Positions 17,301-26,103 of a DNA stretch of 64,000 nucleotides are shown one piece after another. This stretch comes from Jeotgalibacillus malaysiensis (lineage in GTDB: Bacteria; Bacillota; Bacilli; Bacillales; Jeotgalibacillaceae): assembly GCA_000818095.1 (NCBI GenBank), contig CP009416.1:804501-868500 (forward strand), read 5' to 3'. Made by a program: the position numbers and the translations under genes. Within the stretch, counting starts at the first letter, position 1. Each line of letters opens with the position of its first letter. The notes below the pieces were generated by a model, which searched no databases, was not told where the DNA came from, and saw nothing but the letters and a program-made list of their open reading frames with translations.

Positions 17301-18263
17301 TCATGGTTGATGAAATTTTATTAATTCCGATAGAACTTCAACTAGTCTTTCCTTAAGACTGATTGGCTCTATCACTTTGATAGATTGATTGTATGGTAAA
17401 AGTAAATAAGGTACATATGTATGTATCACGTCTTTTTCAAGAAGAAAAACGGCTTTATTGTCAGTTCGTTCTTGTAAATAATGTCCTAAATACCAATGTT
17501 GGCAAACGTCAGCTAATACGTTTTTATCCCCGGTAATAACCAAAGAGAGAACCTCTTCCTTATCATCTATCGTTGGAAGAAGGCTTTCTGTAAAATAGTC
17601 ACCTGCTGAAAAATCTTCCGGCCGTTCAAACTTATTTTCGGTTAAGGTAAGGTCTTCAATTCGATCTACTCTAAAACTGCGGATATCCGTTCTAAGATGA
17701 CAATAACCAATCACATACCACTGATGATTCCAATAGATCATTCTGTACGGGTCGACCAATCTATCGTTTGAATGCTTTACGCCACTTTTATTATAAAGAA
17801 TTTTTACTGAATACCCGTCAGTTACAGCCTGCTCCAAATCCTTCAAAAAAGGTTCCATAGAATGAGAACTCAATCGACTGATTACTTCAAGGCTGGTTAA
17901 ATGCTGGTTTACCTTTATTTCCTGGTCTTGGTTTGAATAATTACTCAGTTTCGAAATGGCTCTATTTAGAGCATCACCACCGTAATAACCGGCTTCTTCA
18001 GCAAAAACAGCAGCGTGAAACAGGGAAGTCTGCTCCTCGGAATCAAAAAAGAGAGGAGCCTTGACAAAATTGTCTAATAAAGAGTATCCACCGTTATGTC
18101 CTGGCTCTGAAACGATCGGTACGCCACTTGTAGAAATCGTATCAATATAACGGTATACAGTCCTTATATTCATCTCCAGCTTTTCTGAAATTTGTTTCGC
18201 AGTCATTTTTTCACCTGAACGAAGCATCCAGAGAATCGCTAACATGTTGTCGGTTTTAGGCAT
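17301..18263 (-). CDS. YafY-type HTH/WYL transcriptional regulator
   Basis: A 320-aa regulator. The N-terminal DeoR-like winged helix (residues ~5-60; MTAKQISEKLEMNIRTVYRY) binds DNA. The WYL domain spans about residues 140-225 and includes WNHQWYVIGYCHLRTDIRSF, the ligand-sensing RxxW/Y...R signature, and a C-terminal WCX-like extension follows. The regulated gene is unknown; the DJ-1/PfpI gene just downstream is a candidate. Confidence 0.88.
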   Translation of the reverse strand: MPKTDNMLAILWMLRSGEKMTAKQISEKLEMNIRTVYRYIDTISTSGVPIVSEPGHNGGYSLLDNFVKAPLFFDSEEQTSLFHAAVFAEEAGYYGGDALNRAISKLSNYSNQDQEIKVNQHLTSLEVISRLSSHSMEPFLKDLEQAVTDGYSVKILYNKSGVKHSNDRLVDPYRMIYWNHQWYVIGYCHLRTDIRSFRVDRIEDLTLTENKFERPEDFSAGDYFTESLLPTIDDKEEVLSLVITGDKNVLADVCQHWYLGHYLQERTDNKAVFLLEKDVIHTYVPYLLLPYNQSIKVIEPISLKERLVEVLSELIKFHQP

Positions 18264-18305
18264 GTACTTTTCCCTCTATATCATTTAGTTTCTATTTTAA
18301 AATTC

Positions 18306-18364
18306 CTCCCTGTCCTGAAAACGATTCTGAACATTCGAAAGTGTATCTGGGACAGGGAGTTTTT
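18306..18364 (+). repeat. Dispersed palindromic repeat, copy 6 (archetype)
   Basis: CTCCCTGTCC (18306-18315) and GGACAGGGAG (18350-18359), followed by TTTTT, flank the loop TGAAAACGATTCTGAACATT then CGAAAGTGTATCTG. This is the best consensus copy and lies between two minus-strand genes. Confidence 0.85.
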
Positions 18365-18377
18365 CATTTCATTATCA

Positions 18378-18896
18378 TTATATACTTTCTATTGTAGTTA
18401 AGATTCTAGAATATACTTCTTTGATATTCTCTGGGGTTTCTTCTCCATTATAAATACTAAAACCAAAACTTCTGAATACATTATCCTCCTGATTTACAAA
18501 ACCAATCGCATAATTCTCACCAGGACTCCAATGCCAGCGATCGCTGTATTCTGTATCGATATTTGTAAATGGAATATGGCTTTTAGCTGTTATAAAAAAG
18601 ATTGGCGTCTCAGTAATTGAATAAATATCAGCGTATTTCTCATCAGAAGCTGTATTAAGGTTTTCTGGCATGACAAATATTGCATCATACTCACTGTCGA
18701 TACTTTCACTTAGTACATCAAATGATATTTCATCAAACATAACCTGATCTTCATTTACTTCAGGCGGTTCACCAATTACAGCAATGTCTAAATTTCTTCC
18801 ACTATACGATTCGAAATCAGGACTAGCTGAACACGCTGAGAGTGTTATAAATAACGCTCCTAGTAATATTAAATTGATAGATCTGTTCATGCTCAT
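18378..18896 (-). CDS. Putative lipoprotein, 172 aa
   Basis: Lipoprotein signal peptide MSMNRSINLILLGALF with lipobox LSAC (Cys about residue 22). The mature part is acidic with several aromatic residues, and a middle segment (FDVLSESIDSEYDAIFVMPE) resembles a ligand- or nucleotide-binding alpha/beta fold. I cannot assign a family. AAGGAGG precedes the ATG by nine bases. Monocistronic. Confidence 0.75.
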   Translation of the reverse strand: MSMNRSINLILLGALFITLSACSASPDFESYSGRNLDIAVIGEPPEVNEDQVMFDEISFDVLSESIDSEYDAIFVMPENLNTASDEKYADIYSITETPIFFITAKSHIPFTNIDTEYSDRWHWSPGENYAIGFVNQEDNVFRSFGFSIYNGEETPENIKEVYSRILTTIESI

Positions 18897-19012
18897 ATCT
18901 AAAATCCTCCTTAAATAACGAAGAATACAGGAATTATGCTACGTTTTTCAATTAAACCATCACTAAAATGAATACGTTGTAGATAAATTGAATATCTCAT
19001 ATAGCAATTTTT

Positions 19013-19827
19013 TTAGAACAAATGTCCCTCCAAAGCCGCCACATACCTCTCAGCCGACCGCTGCACAGCCTCATCTGCCTGCCCAGCTACTTCTCTATGA
19101 AATGCATTATACAATTCACTGAACTTCAAAGGCTTCAGTTTTAAAGCAATCTCTCTCACTGTCTCTGCCGGCAGTGGAATCATATTAGGATAGCTGTACA
19201 TAAAGCTGACCCACTGATGATCTGCCGCGACCTGAATAATGTCACCGGTTAACAGAACAGCCTTGCCGCCAGACTTTGCCCAATGTAAAACAGCACCTCC
19301 ATCAAAATGTCCGCCAAGTCTGTGAAGGGTTAATCCTTCTGAAAGCTCAAGCGATTCACCACTCCAGTAAATGATGCGATCACTTGGCTGCTGCACCCAT
19401 TCCTTATCGTCTTCATGAATGTAGATTGGACAATCAAATGCTTCAGCCCACTCAACCTGAGTCGTATAGTAATGTGGGTGTGAGAGCGCAATCGCATCAA
19501 GTCCACCTTCCTGATTTAAATGGGTGACGGTCTTATCATCTATGTACGCCATACAATCCCGCATGAGTCTGTAGCCTTTTTCCTCTATTATGTATACCGT
19601 TTGCCCGATTCCAAATTCAGGACTGGTTGTAATACTCTTCAGGCCTTTTTGCTCCTCAACAAATTGATTGGAATGTGTTCCCGACTGTTGCATCTTCTCA
19701 AAAGTTGTCCACTGCTGACCGGCAGGAGGGACATATTGTCTTTCTTCCTCACAGGTCACACATCCTCAGGCTCTTGAGAAGAGGGCGGGTACTGTGTGCC
19801 ACATGTAATACAAATATATTTTTCCAT
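19013..19827 (-). pseudogene. MBL-fold hydrolase with N-terminal zinc knuckle, frameshifted
   Basis: The major frame (19013-19759, 248 aa) carries a metallo-beta-lactamase-like domain with SHPHYYT (residue ~93) and GGHFDGGAVLHW (~148). Its apparent N-terminus starts in the middle of a zinc-ribbon. A second frame begins at the ATG 19825-19827, nine bases after GGAGG, and encodes MEKYICITCGTQYP with its CxxC, then stops at 19756. Joining the two frames across about 19760-19765 restores a CxxC...CxxC leader (EPED, then VTCEEERQY) as in full-length relatives. One missing base explains it. The remaining MBL domain may still be made from an internal GTG, but the intended protein is broken unless this is a sequencing error. 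Confidence 0.75.
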
Positions 19828-19977
19828 TGTGAATAACCTCCAAATTGCTTCTTGTCTAATCCATTATATGGTCTTTTTGGTTAAGAATATAGTGTAAGGT
19901 AAGGGAAGGATTTACTTTGTAAATCAAGAATTAATTTGATTTGGAGAATCTGCTCGTATAAAAAAGGAGTGCAGACA

Positions 19978-20421
19978 ATGCTGACATTCGGAGAAAAAGA
20001 AAACGGAAAGACCTACATAACAAGACCGGCCGTATATAGTGTGATGTTCAATTCTAATAAAGATAAGATTGCTGTCATTCATGTTCGAAGTAAGGACTAC
20101 TTTCTTCCCGGTGGAGGAATTGAACAGGGTGAAACACATGAAAAATGCCTGGAAAGAGAAGTGCTGGAAGAGACAGGAATGAAAGTGAAGGTCAGACGCT
20201 TTATTGGCAGTGCAGGAAGGTATTTTTATTCTATCAATGAGGGTACTTATTATCTGAGTGAAGGTCATTTTTATGAGTGTGAAGCGGGAGAGAAGATAGA
20301 AGAACCGGTAGATGAGGATCATGAATTGAGATGGGTGGAACCTACAGAAGCGGTTAATTGTCTGATTCATGATCATCAGCGCTGGGCGGTGAAAAAAGCA
20401 TTATCATTAGTGAGGCCTTAG
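19978..20421 (+). CDS. Nudix hydrolase, 147 aa
   Basis: A complete Nudix box GGIEQGETHEKCLEREVLEE near residues 46-66 (Gx5Ex7REVxEExG) marks a nucleoside-diphosphate-X pyrophosphatase. The preceding FLPGGG and the flanking beta-rich segments are standard. Substrate is unknown. The start is the ATG at 19978 after AAAAGGAG. It is divergent from the broken MBL gene and is the first of three Nudix genes in 2.6 kb. Confidence 0.85.
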   Translation: MLTFGEKENGKTYITRPAVYSVMFNSNKDKIAVIHVRSKDYFLPGGGIEQGETHEKCLEREVLEETGMKVKVRRFIGSAGRYFYSINEGTYYLSEGHFYECEAGEKIEEPVDEDHELRWVEPTEAVNCLIHDHQRWAVKKALSLVRP

Positions 20422-20680
20422 AAGTGAGAATATGATTTTACAATGGAGTGGTTTTAAACTCTAATAAAGTAATAGTTAATAATAGGATCATTAAAGGGAA
20501 TTTAATTCCAACTGTCGAAACACTAGTTAGATTAGTTTATCTAAGTTCAGGAAATCATTATGTTTCTTATTCAACTAACGGGCAAGATAGTTAATTTGTT
20601 TGGTAGGTTCGTATTCATACACATGTAAAAATATATTGAGAAATTTTTTAAGTATCTGTCTCAAAGGGGAATTAGAAAAA

Positions 20681-21193
20681 ATGGAAAAAGTACAAATAAG
20701 ATTAGCTGAACAGAAAGATGCTGAGAATATGCTTGAAATCCAACGTGCAGTTTTATCAGAGGAACAATATTTATTGTCGACCTTAGAAGAATTTAAGCAG
20801 ACGATAGGTGGTCAAAAGGCATGGATTCAATCGAAGATAGACAATGAACGTGAGATAATTTTAGTAGCAGAGATAGAAAAAGTTGTTGTTGGGTGGCTTG
20901 TCTTCCAATCGTCAAACCGCAAAAGATTGAGTCATACAGGTTCGCTTGGCATGATGATTGATAGTACCTTTCGCGGAAAAGGAATTGGAAAAGCTTTATT
21001 GCAAGAATTACTAAATTGGGCAGAACATAATCCATACATTGAGAAAGTAAGCTTAGGTGTATTATCTACAAATATTAATGCTATATCTCTTTATAAAAAA
21101 ATGGGCTTTATCGAAGAAGGAAGAAAAGTTGGTGAGATTAAGCTGAATGATAAAGAATATATTGACGATATATTGATGTATAAAAACGTATAA
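20681..21193 (+). CDS. GNAT family N-acetyltransferase
   Basis: A 170-aa acetyltransferase. The acetyl-CoA pyrophosphate loop MMIDSTFRGKGIGKALLQ (Q/RxxGxG/A type) lies near residues 87-104, and the C-terminal LSTNINAISLYKKMGFIEEG is the conserved motif B. The acceptor is unknown. The start is the ATG at 20681, 7-8 bases after AAAGGGGAA. Its own transcript is likely, with 260 bases of AT-rich intergenic DNA upstream. Confidence 0.87.
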   Translation: MEKVQIRLAEQKDAENMLEIQRAVLSEEQYLLSTLEEFKQTIGGQKAWIQSKIDNEREIILVAEIEKVVVGWLVFQSSNRKRLSHTGSLGMMIDSTFRGKGIGKALLQELLNWAEHNPYIEKVSLGVLSTNINAISLYKKMGFIEEGRKVGEIKLNDKEYIDDILMYKNV

Positions 21194-21329
21194 AACTTTA
21201 ATTTTTACACTTTCATCTTCAATTAACGGGAAATTTAACGATTAAATAAGTTCCTCAAAATGACGGATTTCTGTACTGAATTACTTAATGAATAATTGCC
21301 TTCTCTCAAAACAACAAAGGGGTGTAGAT

Positions 21330-21575
21330 ATGAAGCAGGATATTCAAATGGTGATGGGATACATTGGTTATTTTCTTATAGGATATATGGCTTTGAGAGC
21401 GTTGTTGGTTCAAGATGACAGAGTAGGATTTGCATTACTATTTATCGGCATGAGTTTACTTATGAGCTGTGTTCAATTCTTTGAGAAAAAACAAGGGAAT
21501 CCAAAATATAGTGTTCACATTAAAGTTGTGTTAAGTCTGGTGTTGATCCTTACAACATTACCGATGGTTTACTAA
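21330..21575 (+). CDS. Small membrane protein, 81 aa (possible DUF3953/YczI-like)
   Basis: A protein with three hydrophobic helices (about residues 6-22, 29-44 and 60-79) separated by short charged loops. Length and topology resemble YczI/DUF3953 proteins, an assignment at low confidence. The start is the ATG at 21330, after AAAGGGGTG. Confidence 0.6.
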   Translation: MKQDIQMVMGYIGYFLIGYMALRALLVQDDRVGFALLFIGMSLLMSCVQFFEKKQGNPKYSVHIKVVLSLVLILTTLPMVY

Positions 21576-21643
21576 AAAGCTGCTGATATTTTGAAAAAAT
21601 GAAATGGCTATTTGATTGAGAAGTAACTATTTGGAGGTATCAA

Positions 21644-22105
21644 ATGAACTCACCACCAAAACATATTATCGCAGTCTCCGCGAATGTGATGAATGATCAG
21701 GGACATACACTGCTGGTAAAAACACATGTTAGATCTGATACCTGGGAAACTCCTGGAGGACAGGTGGAAGTCGGCGAACCACTTGATCAGGCTTTGTGTA
21801 GAGAGGTCCTGGAAGAAACGGGGCTGGTGATTTCGCCAGTTGGTATTAATGGTGTTTATTATAATGTTACAAAGCACTTACTTGCTGTTGTCTTCAAAGC
21901 AAAATATATAAGTGGAGATATTCATATTCAACCCGACGAAATTAAAGAAGCTGAGTTTGTTGAACTTACTGAGCAAAATATAGGTCAGTATATCACCCGG
22001 CCGAATATGAAATCAAGAACGTTAGATTGTATGAGAGCTGTAAACATTGTACCTTATGAAACCTGGGAGGTTACTCCTTTTAATTTGTTAAGCAGGCTTT
22101 CTTAG
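21644..22105 (+). CDS. Nudix hydrolase, 153 aa
   Basis: A complete Nudix box GGQVEVGEPLDQALCREVLE near residues 37-59, ending EETGL, preceded by DTWETPGG. It belongs to the small MutT/ADP-ribose-like group; substrate is unknown. TTGGAGG precedes the ATG. It is followed by a second, damaged Nudix gene on the same strand. Confidence 0.85.
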   Translation: MNSPPKHIIAVSANVMNDQGHTLLVKTHVRSDTWETPGGQVEVGEPLDQALCREVLEETGLVISPVGINGVYYNVTKHLLAVVFKAKYISGDIHIQPDEIKEAEFVELTEQNIGQYITRPNMKSRTLDCMRAVNIVPYETWEVTPFNLLSRLS

Positions 22106-22135
22106 TTTTATAAAATGAAATTGGAAGGTGAATGA

Positions 22136-22564
22136 ATGTTTATAGTAAATGTGGAGGCAGCGATTTAAAAAGGTGATAGATGGCTGATGATCCGACGCAG
22201 TGAGAAGGAAGAGCACGCGGGTGGCGGACTTGCTTTTGTTGGCGGTCAGGTGGATCAGGAGGGTTTTTCTTATGATATTCTGGAGCGCAGCCTTGAACGT
22301 GAGGTTTTTGAAGAGGTTGGAATCAATATTGAGGTCGAGCAATATTTGAACAGTTCATCTTTTATCACTGATACTGGCAAGCACGTTGTAGATATTGTCT
22401 ATTTGTGCAGATATGTAAGTGGGGAAGCTTTTGCAAAAAGCGAGGATGAAGTGGATGAGGTTTACTGGTTTACGCAGGAAGAACTGCTGGGCCAGCAGGA
22501 TTTGCCTGGTTTTTTAAAGAGGAATCTTGAGATGGCTTTTAAGAAGAAAGCAGCCACTGTCTAG
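22136..22564 (+). pseudogene. Nudix hydrolase with in-frame stop codon 11
   Basis: Reading from the ATG at 22136 (AAGGTG eight bases upstream) gives MFIVNVEAAI, then TAA at 22166-22168, then KGDRWLMIRRSEKEEHAGGG and a complete Nudix box (LEREVFEEVG near residue 54). The part before the stop continues the family's first beta-strand, where Tyr or similar is expected at the stop position, so a single substitution has probably broken the gene. A shorter product from the ATG at 22187 (125 aa) would lack the first strand. Either a young pseudogene or re-initiation. Confidence 0.7.
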
Positions 22565-22619
22565 AAAAGTACAATACAAGTCAATAGCATAAATAGTTCG
22601 AACAGTTGGAGTGAAGAAA

Positions 22620-23171
22620 ATGAAAGTGGAGTACCTTATCGGGATCGTTCCACCAGTGGATTATTTAAAACGAATTAAGCACTTTCAAAATAAATGGGCA
22701 AGGCAATCAAGTATTGAACCGCATATTACTGTGAAAGCGCAGGGAGGTTTAACTCCAGATTTGCAGTGGCTGGAACAAGTGAAACAGGTCTGTAAGGAAG
22801 CAAAACCTTTTCAAGTTGACTTAGGTAAACCTGATGAATTCGGAGATCACAGCTTACATTTAAGCGTAAACTCTGATGGTTTAGTTCAATTACACCAAAG
22901 ATTAGTTCATGAAATCTCACCATCAGATGATTTGATCAAACAGTATTTTGAACTTGATGCTTTTGTTCCTCACTTGACGTTGGGCAAAATGCAAAACTGT
23001 GTGGAATTATTAAACGGCCAAAATGAACAGAAACTACAACAGTTAAAGAAAATTGCAGATGAAGAACTGACACCGTATCCTGTATTTAATGTGAATTTTA
23101 TCAGGATCTATGAATTGAATTTTGAGACGTACAGGTGTGAGAAGTTTGAAGACATCTCTTTAGGTCAGTGA
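22620..23171 (+). CDS. 2H phosphoesterase (2'-5' RNA ligase-like), 183 aa
   Basis: Two H-x-T/S-type motifs typical of 2H phosphoesterases are present: HITVKAQGG near residue 38 and HLTLGKM near 123. These enzymes open cyclic phosphates or act on 2'-5' linkages; the substrate here is unknown. The start is the ATG at 22620, eight bases after GGAG; a GTG at 22611 abuts that site. It is in a run of small plus-strand enzymes. Confidence 0.82.
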   Translation: MKVEYLIGIVPPVDYLKRIKHFQNKWARQSSIEPHITVKAQGGLTPDLQWLEQVKQVCKEAKPFQVDLGKPDEFGDHSLHLSVNSDGLVQLHQRLVHEISPSDDLIKQYFELDAFVPHLTLGKMQNCVELLNGQNEQKLQQLKKIADEELTPYPVFNVNFIRIYELNFETYRCEKFEDISLGQ

Positions 23172-23202
23172 GTTTATATTTTCGTTGAAGGGAGACCAGT
23201 AG

Positions 23203-23940
23203 ATGAAGATAGCTGTAATCACAGATGTTCATGGTAATGCGCCTGCTTTGAAATCAGTTCTTCATGAGTTGGATCAGAGGGCAGGTATTGAACATATTTA
23301 TTGTCTGGGAGATATGATAGGAATTGGACCAGATACGAATGAAGTTCTGGAAATATTATTTTCAAGAAATGATGTTTCTATGATTACTGGTAATCACGAT
23401 GAAGCAGTGTTGGCCATTCTTAAGGGGGAAGAACATCCTAAAAGTCACGCTCATGCCAAAGAGCATCACCAATGGATAGCAGATAAAATGGATAATAGCT
23501 TTATCTCAAAATTAGATCAGTTGCCCAGAACAATTAATTTAACGATTAAAGAGCAGTCTGTATTATTTACGCATTATCATATTTCAAAGGCAAACATACA
23601 TAAACATATAAGTCAGGATCCTTTTAGTAGAATTGTTGAGCCTGATATAGAATATTTAAAAGCCTTATTTGAGGGACATAAAGAAAAATTAATTTGCTTT
23701 GGACATCATCATCCACTTCATCACTTTGAGGGTGAGAACAATTATTTTTTGAATCCGGGATCTTTGGGATGTAATTCGAGATCAGTCGCTCCGTATGCGG
23801 TTGTTGATATTCAAAGGGGAACAATTGAGGTTAGTTTGGAAGAAGCGTGCTATGACAAAACGAGTTTCTTAAATTCGTTTGATCTGCTTCAGGTTCCTGG
23901 CAGGGATTTTTTATTGAAAGTGTTTCATGGAAAACAGTAA
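23203..23940 (+). CDS. Calcineurin-like metallophosphoesterase
   Basis: A 245-aa phosphoesterase with all five metal-site motifs in order: DVHGN (residue 8), GDMIGIGP (~37), GNHDE (~64), THYH (~126) and GHHH (~168). It is of the YfcE-like, UPF0025-type small phosphodiesterase class. Substrate unknown. AAGGGAGACC precedes the ATG. Confidence 0.9.
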   Translation: MKIAVITDVHGNAPALKSVLHELDQRAGIEHIYCLGDMIGIGPDTNEVLEILFSRNDVSMITGNHDEAVLAILKGEEHPKSHAHAKEHHQWIADKMDNSFISKLDQLPRTINLTIKEQSVLFTHYHISKANIHKHISQDPFSRIVEPDIEYLKALFEGHKEKLICFGHHHPLHHFEGENNYFLNPGSLGCNSRSVAPYAVVDIQRGTIEVSLEEACYDKTSFLNSFDLLQVPGRDFLLKVFHGKQ

Positions 23941-24008
23941 AGTTCATATTTTTTACTTTTGAAATGACGGACTGAAAATTTAAATGTATAACAAAGGAGA
24001 AGGTCAGT

Positions 24009-24602
24009 TTGGAGTTAATCTTTATCAGACATGGACAAGGTGAACATACCTTAAACTTGCCGGAAAGCTTATACATGAATGATCCTGCTTTAACACAGGA
24101 AGGAGAATCCCAGGCTGCAACACTTCAAACTGAGATTCCGCTCACTGAAAAAGACATACTCGTCGTTAGTCCTGTAAGAAGAACCTTGCAGACTGCATTC
24201 ATCTGGAGTCAAGGCATACACTGCAGAAAAATCGTCAATCCATTTATATCTCCTAGAATGTTTCCTCAGAAGATGAATGGTCAGACGCTACCCTGTGACC
24301 AATTATTAAATACAAATATGATTAGCGAAGACTTCCCGGACTTTATCATTGAAGGTGGTCTCCCGGATGAACTTTGGCTTTCAGGAATAAACACGCTTCC
24401 TGAACCGGAGTTTAACGATTTGGCACAACGTTTTTTAGCATGGTGTAAAAAACAGGATGCTGAACGAATCTTAATCGTCACGCACGATGGAACGATTACC
24501 TCTCACAGACAAATCATCAGAAACGAACTGCTGACCCGGGAAGATTTTCTGAAAGACGGACATTGGGTCAAAGAAACACTGGATTCCAACTATACATATT
24601 AA
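24009..24602 (+). CDS. Histidine phosphatase superfamily protein
   Basis: A 197-aa phosphoglycerate-mutase-like protein. The catalytic RHGQG is at residues ~7-11, the second Arg in SPVRRTLQTA near 57 and the late VTHDGT near 158. These support a phosphatase rather than a mutase; substrate is unknown. The start is TTG, six bases after AAAGGAGAAGG. Confidence 0.85.
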   Translation: MELIFIRHGQGEHTLNLPESLYMNDPALTQEGESQAATLQTEIPLTEKDILVVSPVRRTLQTAFIWSQGIHCRKIVNPFISPRMFPQKMNGQTLPCDQLLNTNMISEDFPDFIIEGGLPDELWLSGINTLPEPEFNDLAQRFLAWCKKQDAERILIVTHDGTITSHRQIIRNELLTREDFLKDGHWVKETLDSNYTY

Positions 24603-24632
24603 TCTTTTTAGAAAAATTCGGGAGGTAAAAAG

Positions 24633-24731
24633 ATGTTCAACATTGATAGAAGGAAATCGAAAAAGCTAACTACTCTTTATAAAAACACAGGTTGTATATA
24701 TGCCGATGAGAGAGTGTTTAATCATGACTAA
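24633..24731 (+). CDS. Small basic ORF, 32 aa, overlapping the cobB start
   Basis: GGGAGG precedes an ATG opening a 32-codon frame (MFNIDRRKSKKLTTLYKN and onward) whose stop lies eight bases inside the cobyrinate synthase gene. The overlap would couple translation of the two. No family is recognised; it could be a leader peptide or a chance ORF. Confidence 0.35.
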   Translation: MFNIDRRKSKKLTTLYKNTGCIYADERVFNHD

Positions 24732-26082
24732 CAACCGAATCCTAATCGCAGGCACATCAAGCAGCGTCGGCAAAACCAGCATCACGCTCGGGTTAATGGC
24801 AGCCTTCATGAAGAAAGGACTGACTGTTCAGGGGTTCAAATGCGGTCCAGACTACATAGATCCCGCTTATCACACTGCGATCACAAATCGTCCTTCCCGG
24901 AACCTGGACAGCTGGATGCTCACGGCAGATGTGATGAAGGAAATATTCGTCAAAGGAAATGAAGGAGCGGACATTTCAATCATTGAAGGCATGATGGGGC
25001 TTTATGATGGTGAATCCCCAACTTCGAATCGGGGGTCTGCTGCAGAAATCAGTTCGCTACTTAAATGCCCGGTCATTCTGGTCGTTGACTGTTCAGCGAT
25101 GGCCCGGAGTGCAGCTGCTGTTGTGAAAGGTTTTCAAAGTCTGGATCCTGATGTAAACGTAGCAGGTGTGATTGCCAACAGAGTGGGAAGCGAAGGTCAC
25201 TTCAAGCTGATCAAACAAGCAGTGGAACAGGAATGTGGGATTCCAGTTTGCGGCTATTTGCTTGAAAATGAACAGATTCATATGCCGGAAAGACACCTCG
25301 GTCTTGTCCCATCGATTGAACGCGGTGAACTGAATGATCAGCTTGAAAGATTAGGAGAAGCAGTTGCAGAGACTGTTGATCTTGACCTGATCTATCAGAT
25401 GAGTAAACAGCCACCTTTGAAAACAGAGATCTCCTTGTTCAAACAAAGAAGTCCTATAAACGTTAAAGTAGCAGTTGCCTATGATCAGGCGTTTAATTTT
25501 TATTATCAGGAAAACCTTGAATTGATTGAAGCATTTGGTGCTGAAGTCATTTACTTTTCCCCGTTAAAAGGAGAGATGCTTCCACCTGAAGCAGACGGTC
25601 TTTATTTAGGCGGCGGTTTTCCGGAACAGTTTTTGAAAGAGTTGGCAGAAGGCATTGAAGTGAAACAGTCGATAAAAGACGCTGTTGAAAAAGGTCTGCC
25701 GGTGCTGGCGGAATGCGGCGGATTAATGTATTTGTCTGAATCAATTATGAATGTTGAGGGAGAGACTTATCCAATGACCGGGGTGCTGCCTGGTAAGACA
25801 GAGATGCAGTTGAATATTGCTGCGATTGGCTACCGTGAGATTACAGGTGCAAAAGGAAATCAAATTGTTAAGGAAGAAACGCAGATACACGGTCATGAAT
25901 TTCACTACTCGACTTTCACACCTGATCAGGAGCTCCCAAGCGCCTACCATGTAGACAGCATTTTTGGTTCAGGAGAAGAAGGATACTTATATAAAAATGT
26001 TGTGGCCGGATATACGCATATTCATTTTGCATCGAATCCACAGGTGCTGGAGAACTTTTTAAATAAGTGCAAATTAAATTAG
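24724..26082 (+). CDS. cobB: Cobyrinate a,c-diamide synthase
   Basis: A 452-aa enzyme (CbiA/CobB) that uses glutamine and ATP to amidate cobyrinate side chains a and c in cobalamin synthesis. The N-terminal dethiobiotin-synthetase-like domain has the P-loop AGTSSSVGKTS (residues 8-18) and GLYDGESPTSNRGS (~99). The C-terminal type-1 glutaminase has the nucleophile in LAECGGLMYL (~330) and HEFHYS (~398). The chosen ATG is the first with a good alignment to the P-loop strand; in-frame ATGs at 24700 and 24706 are alternatives. It is alone, with no other corrinoid genes in the window. Confidence 0.88.
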   Translation: MTNNRILIAGTSSSVGKTSITLGLMAAFMKKGLTVQGFKCGPDYIDPAYHTAITNRPSRNLDSWMLTADVMKEIFVKGNEGADISIIEGMMGLYDGESPTSNRGSAAEISSLLKCPVILVVDCSAMARSAAAVVKGFQSLDPDVNVAGVIANRVGSEGHFKLIKQAVEQECGIPVCGYLLENEQIHMPERHLGLVPSIERGELNDQLERLGEAVAETVDLDLIYQMSKQPPLKTEISLFKQRSPINVKVAVAYDQAFNFYYQENLELIEAFGAEVIYFSPLKGEMLPPEADGLYLGGGFPEQFLKELAEGIEVKQSIKDAVEKGLPVLAECGGLMYLSESIMNVEGETYPMTGVLPGKTEMQLNIAAIGYREITGAKGNQIVKEETQIHGHEFHYSTFTPDQELPSAYHVDSIFGSGEEGYLYKNVVAGYTHIHFASNPQVLENFLNKCKLN

Positions 26083-26103
26083 GAATTAAAAAGGGTGGTT
26101 CAC

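Noticed and set aside
13251-18364. CRISPR-like array from the repeated GGACAGGGAG units
   Set aside because: The spacing is kilobases, copies differ in length and genes lie between them; no Cas genes are present.
20570-21230. Two copies of TTCAAYTAACGGG (20570-20582 and 21218-21230) as a mobile repeat
   Set aside because: Only 13 bases are shared, with no common flanks or terminal repeats; perhaps remnants, but not enough to call.
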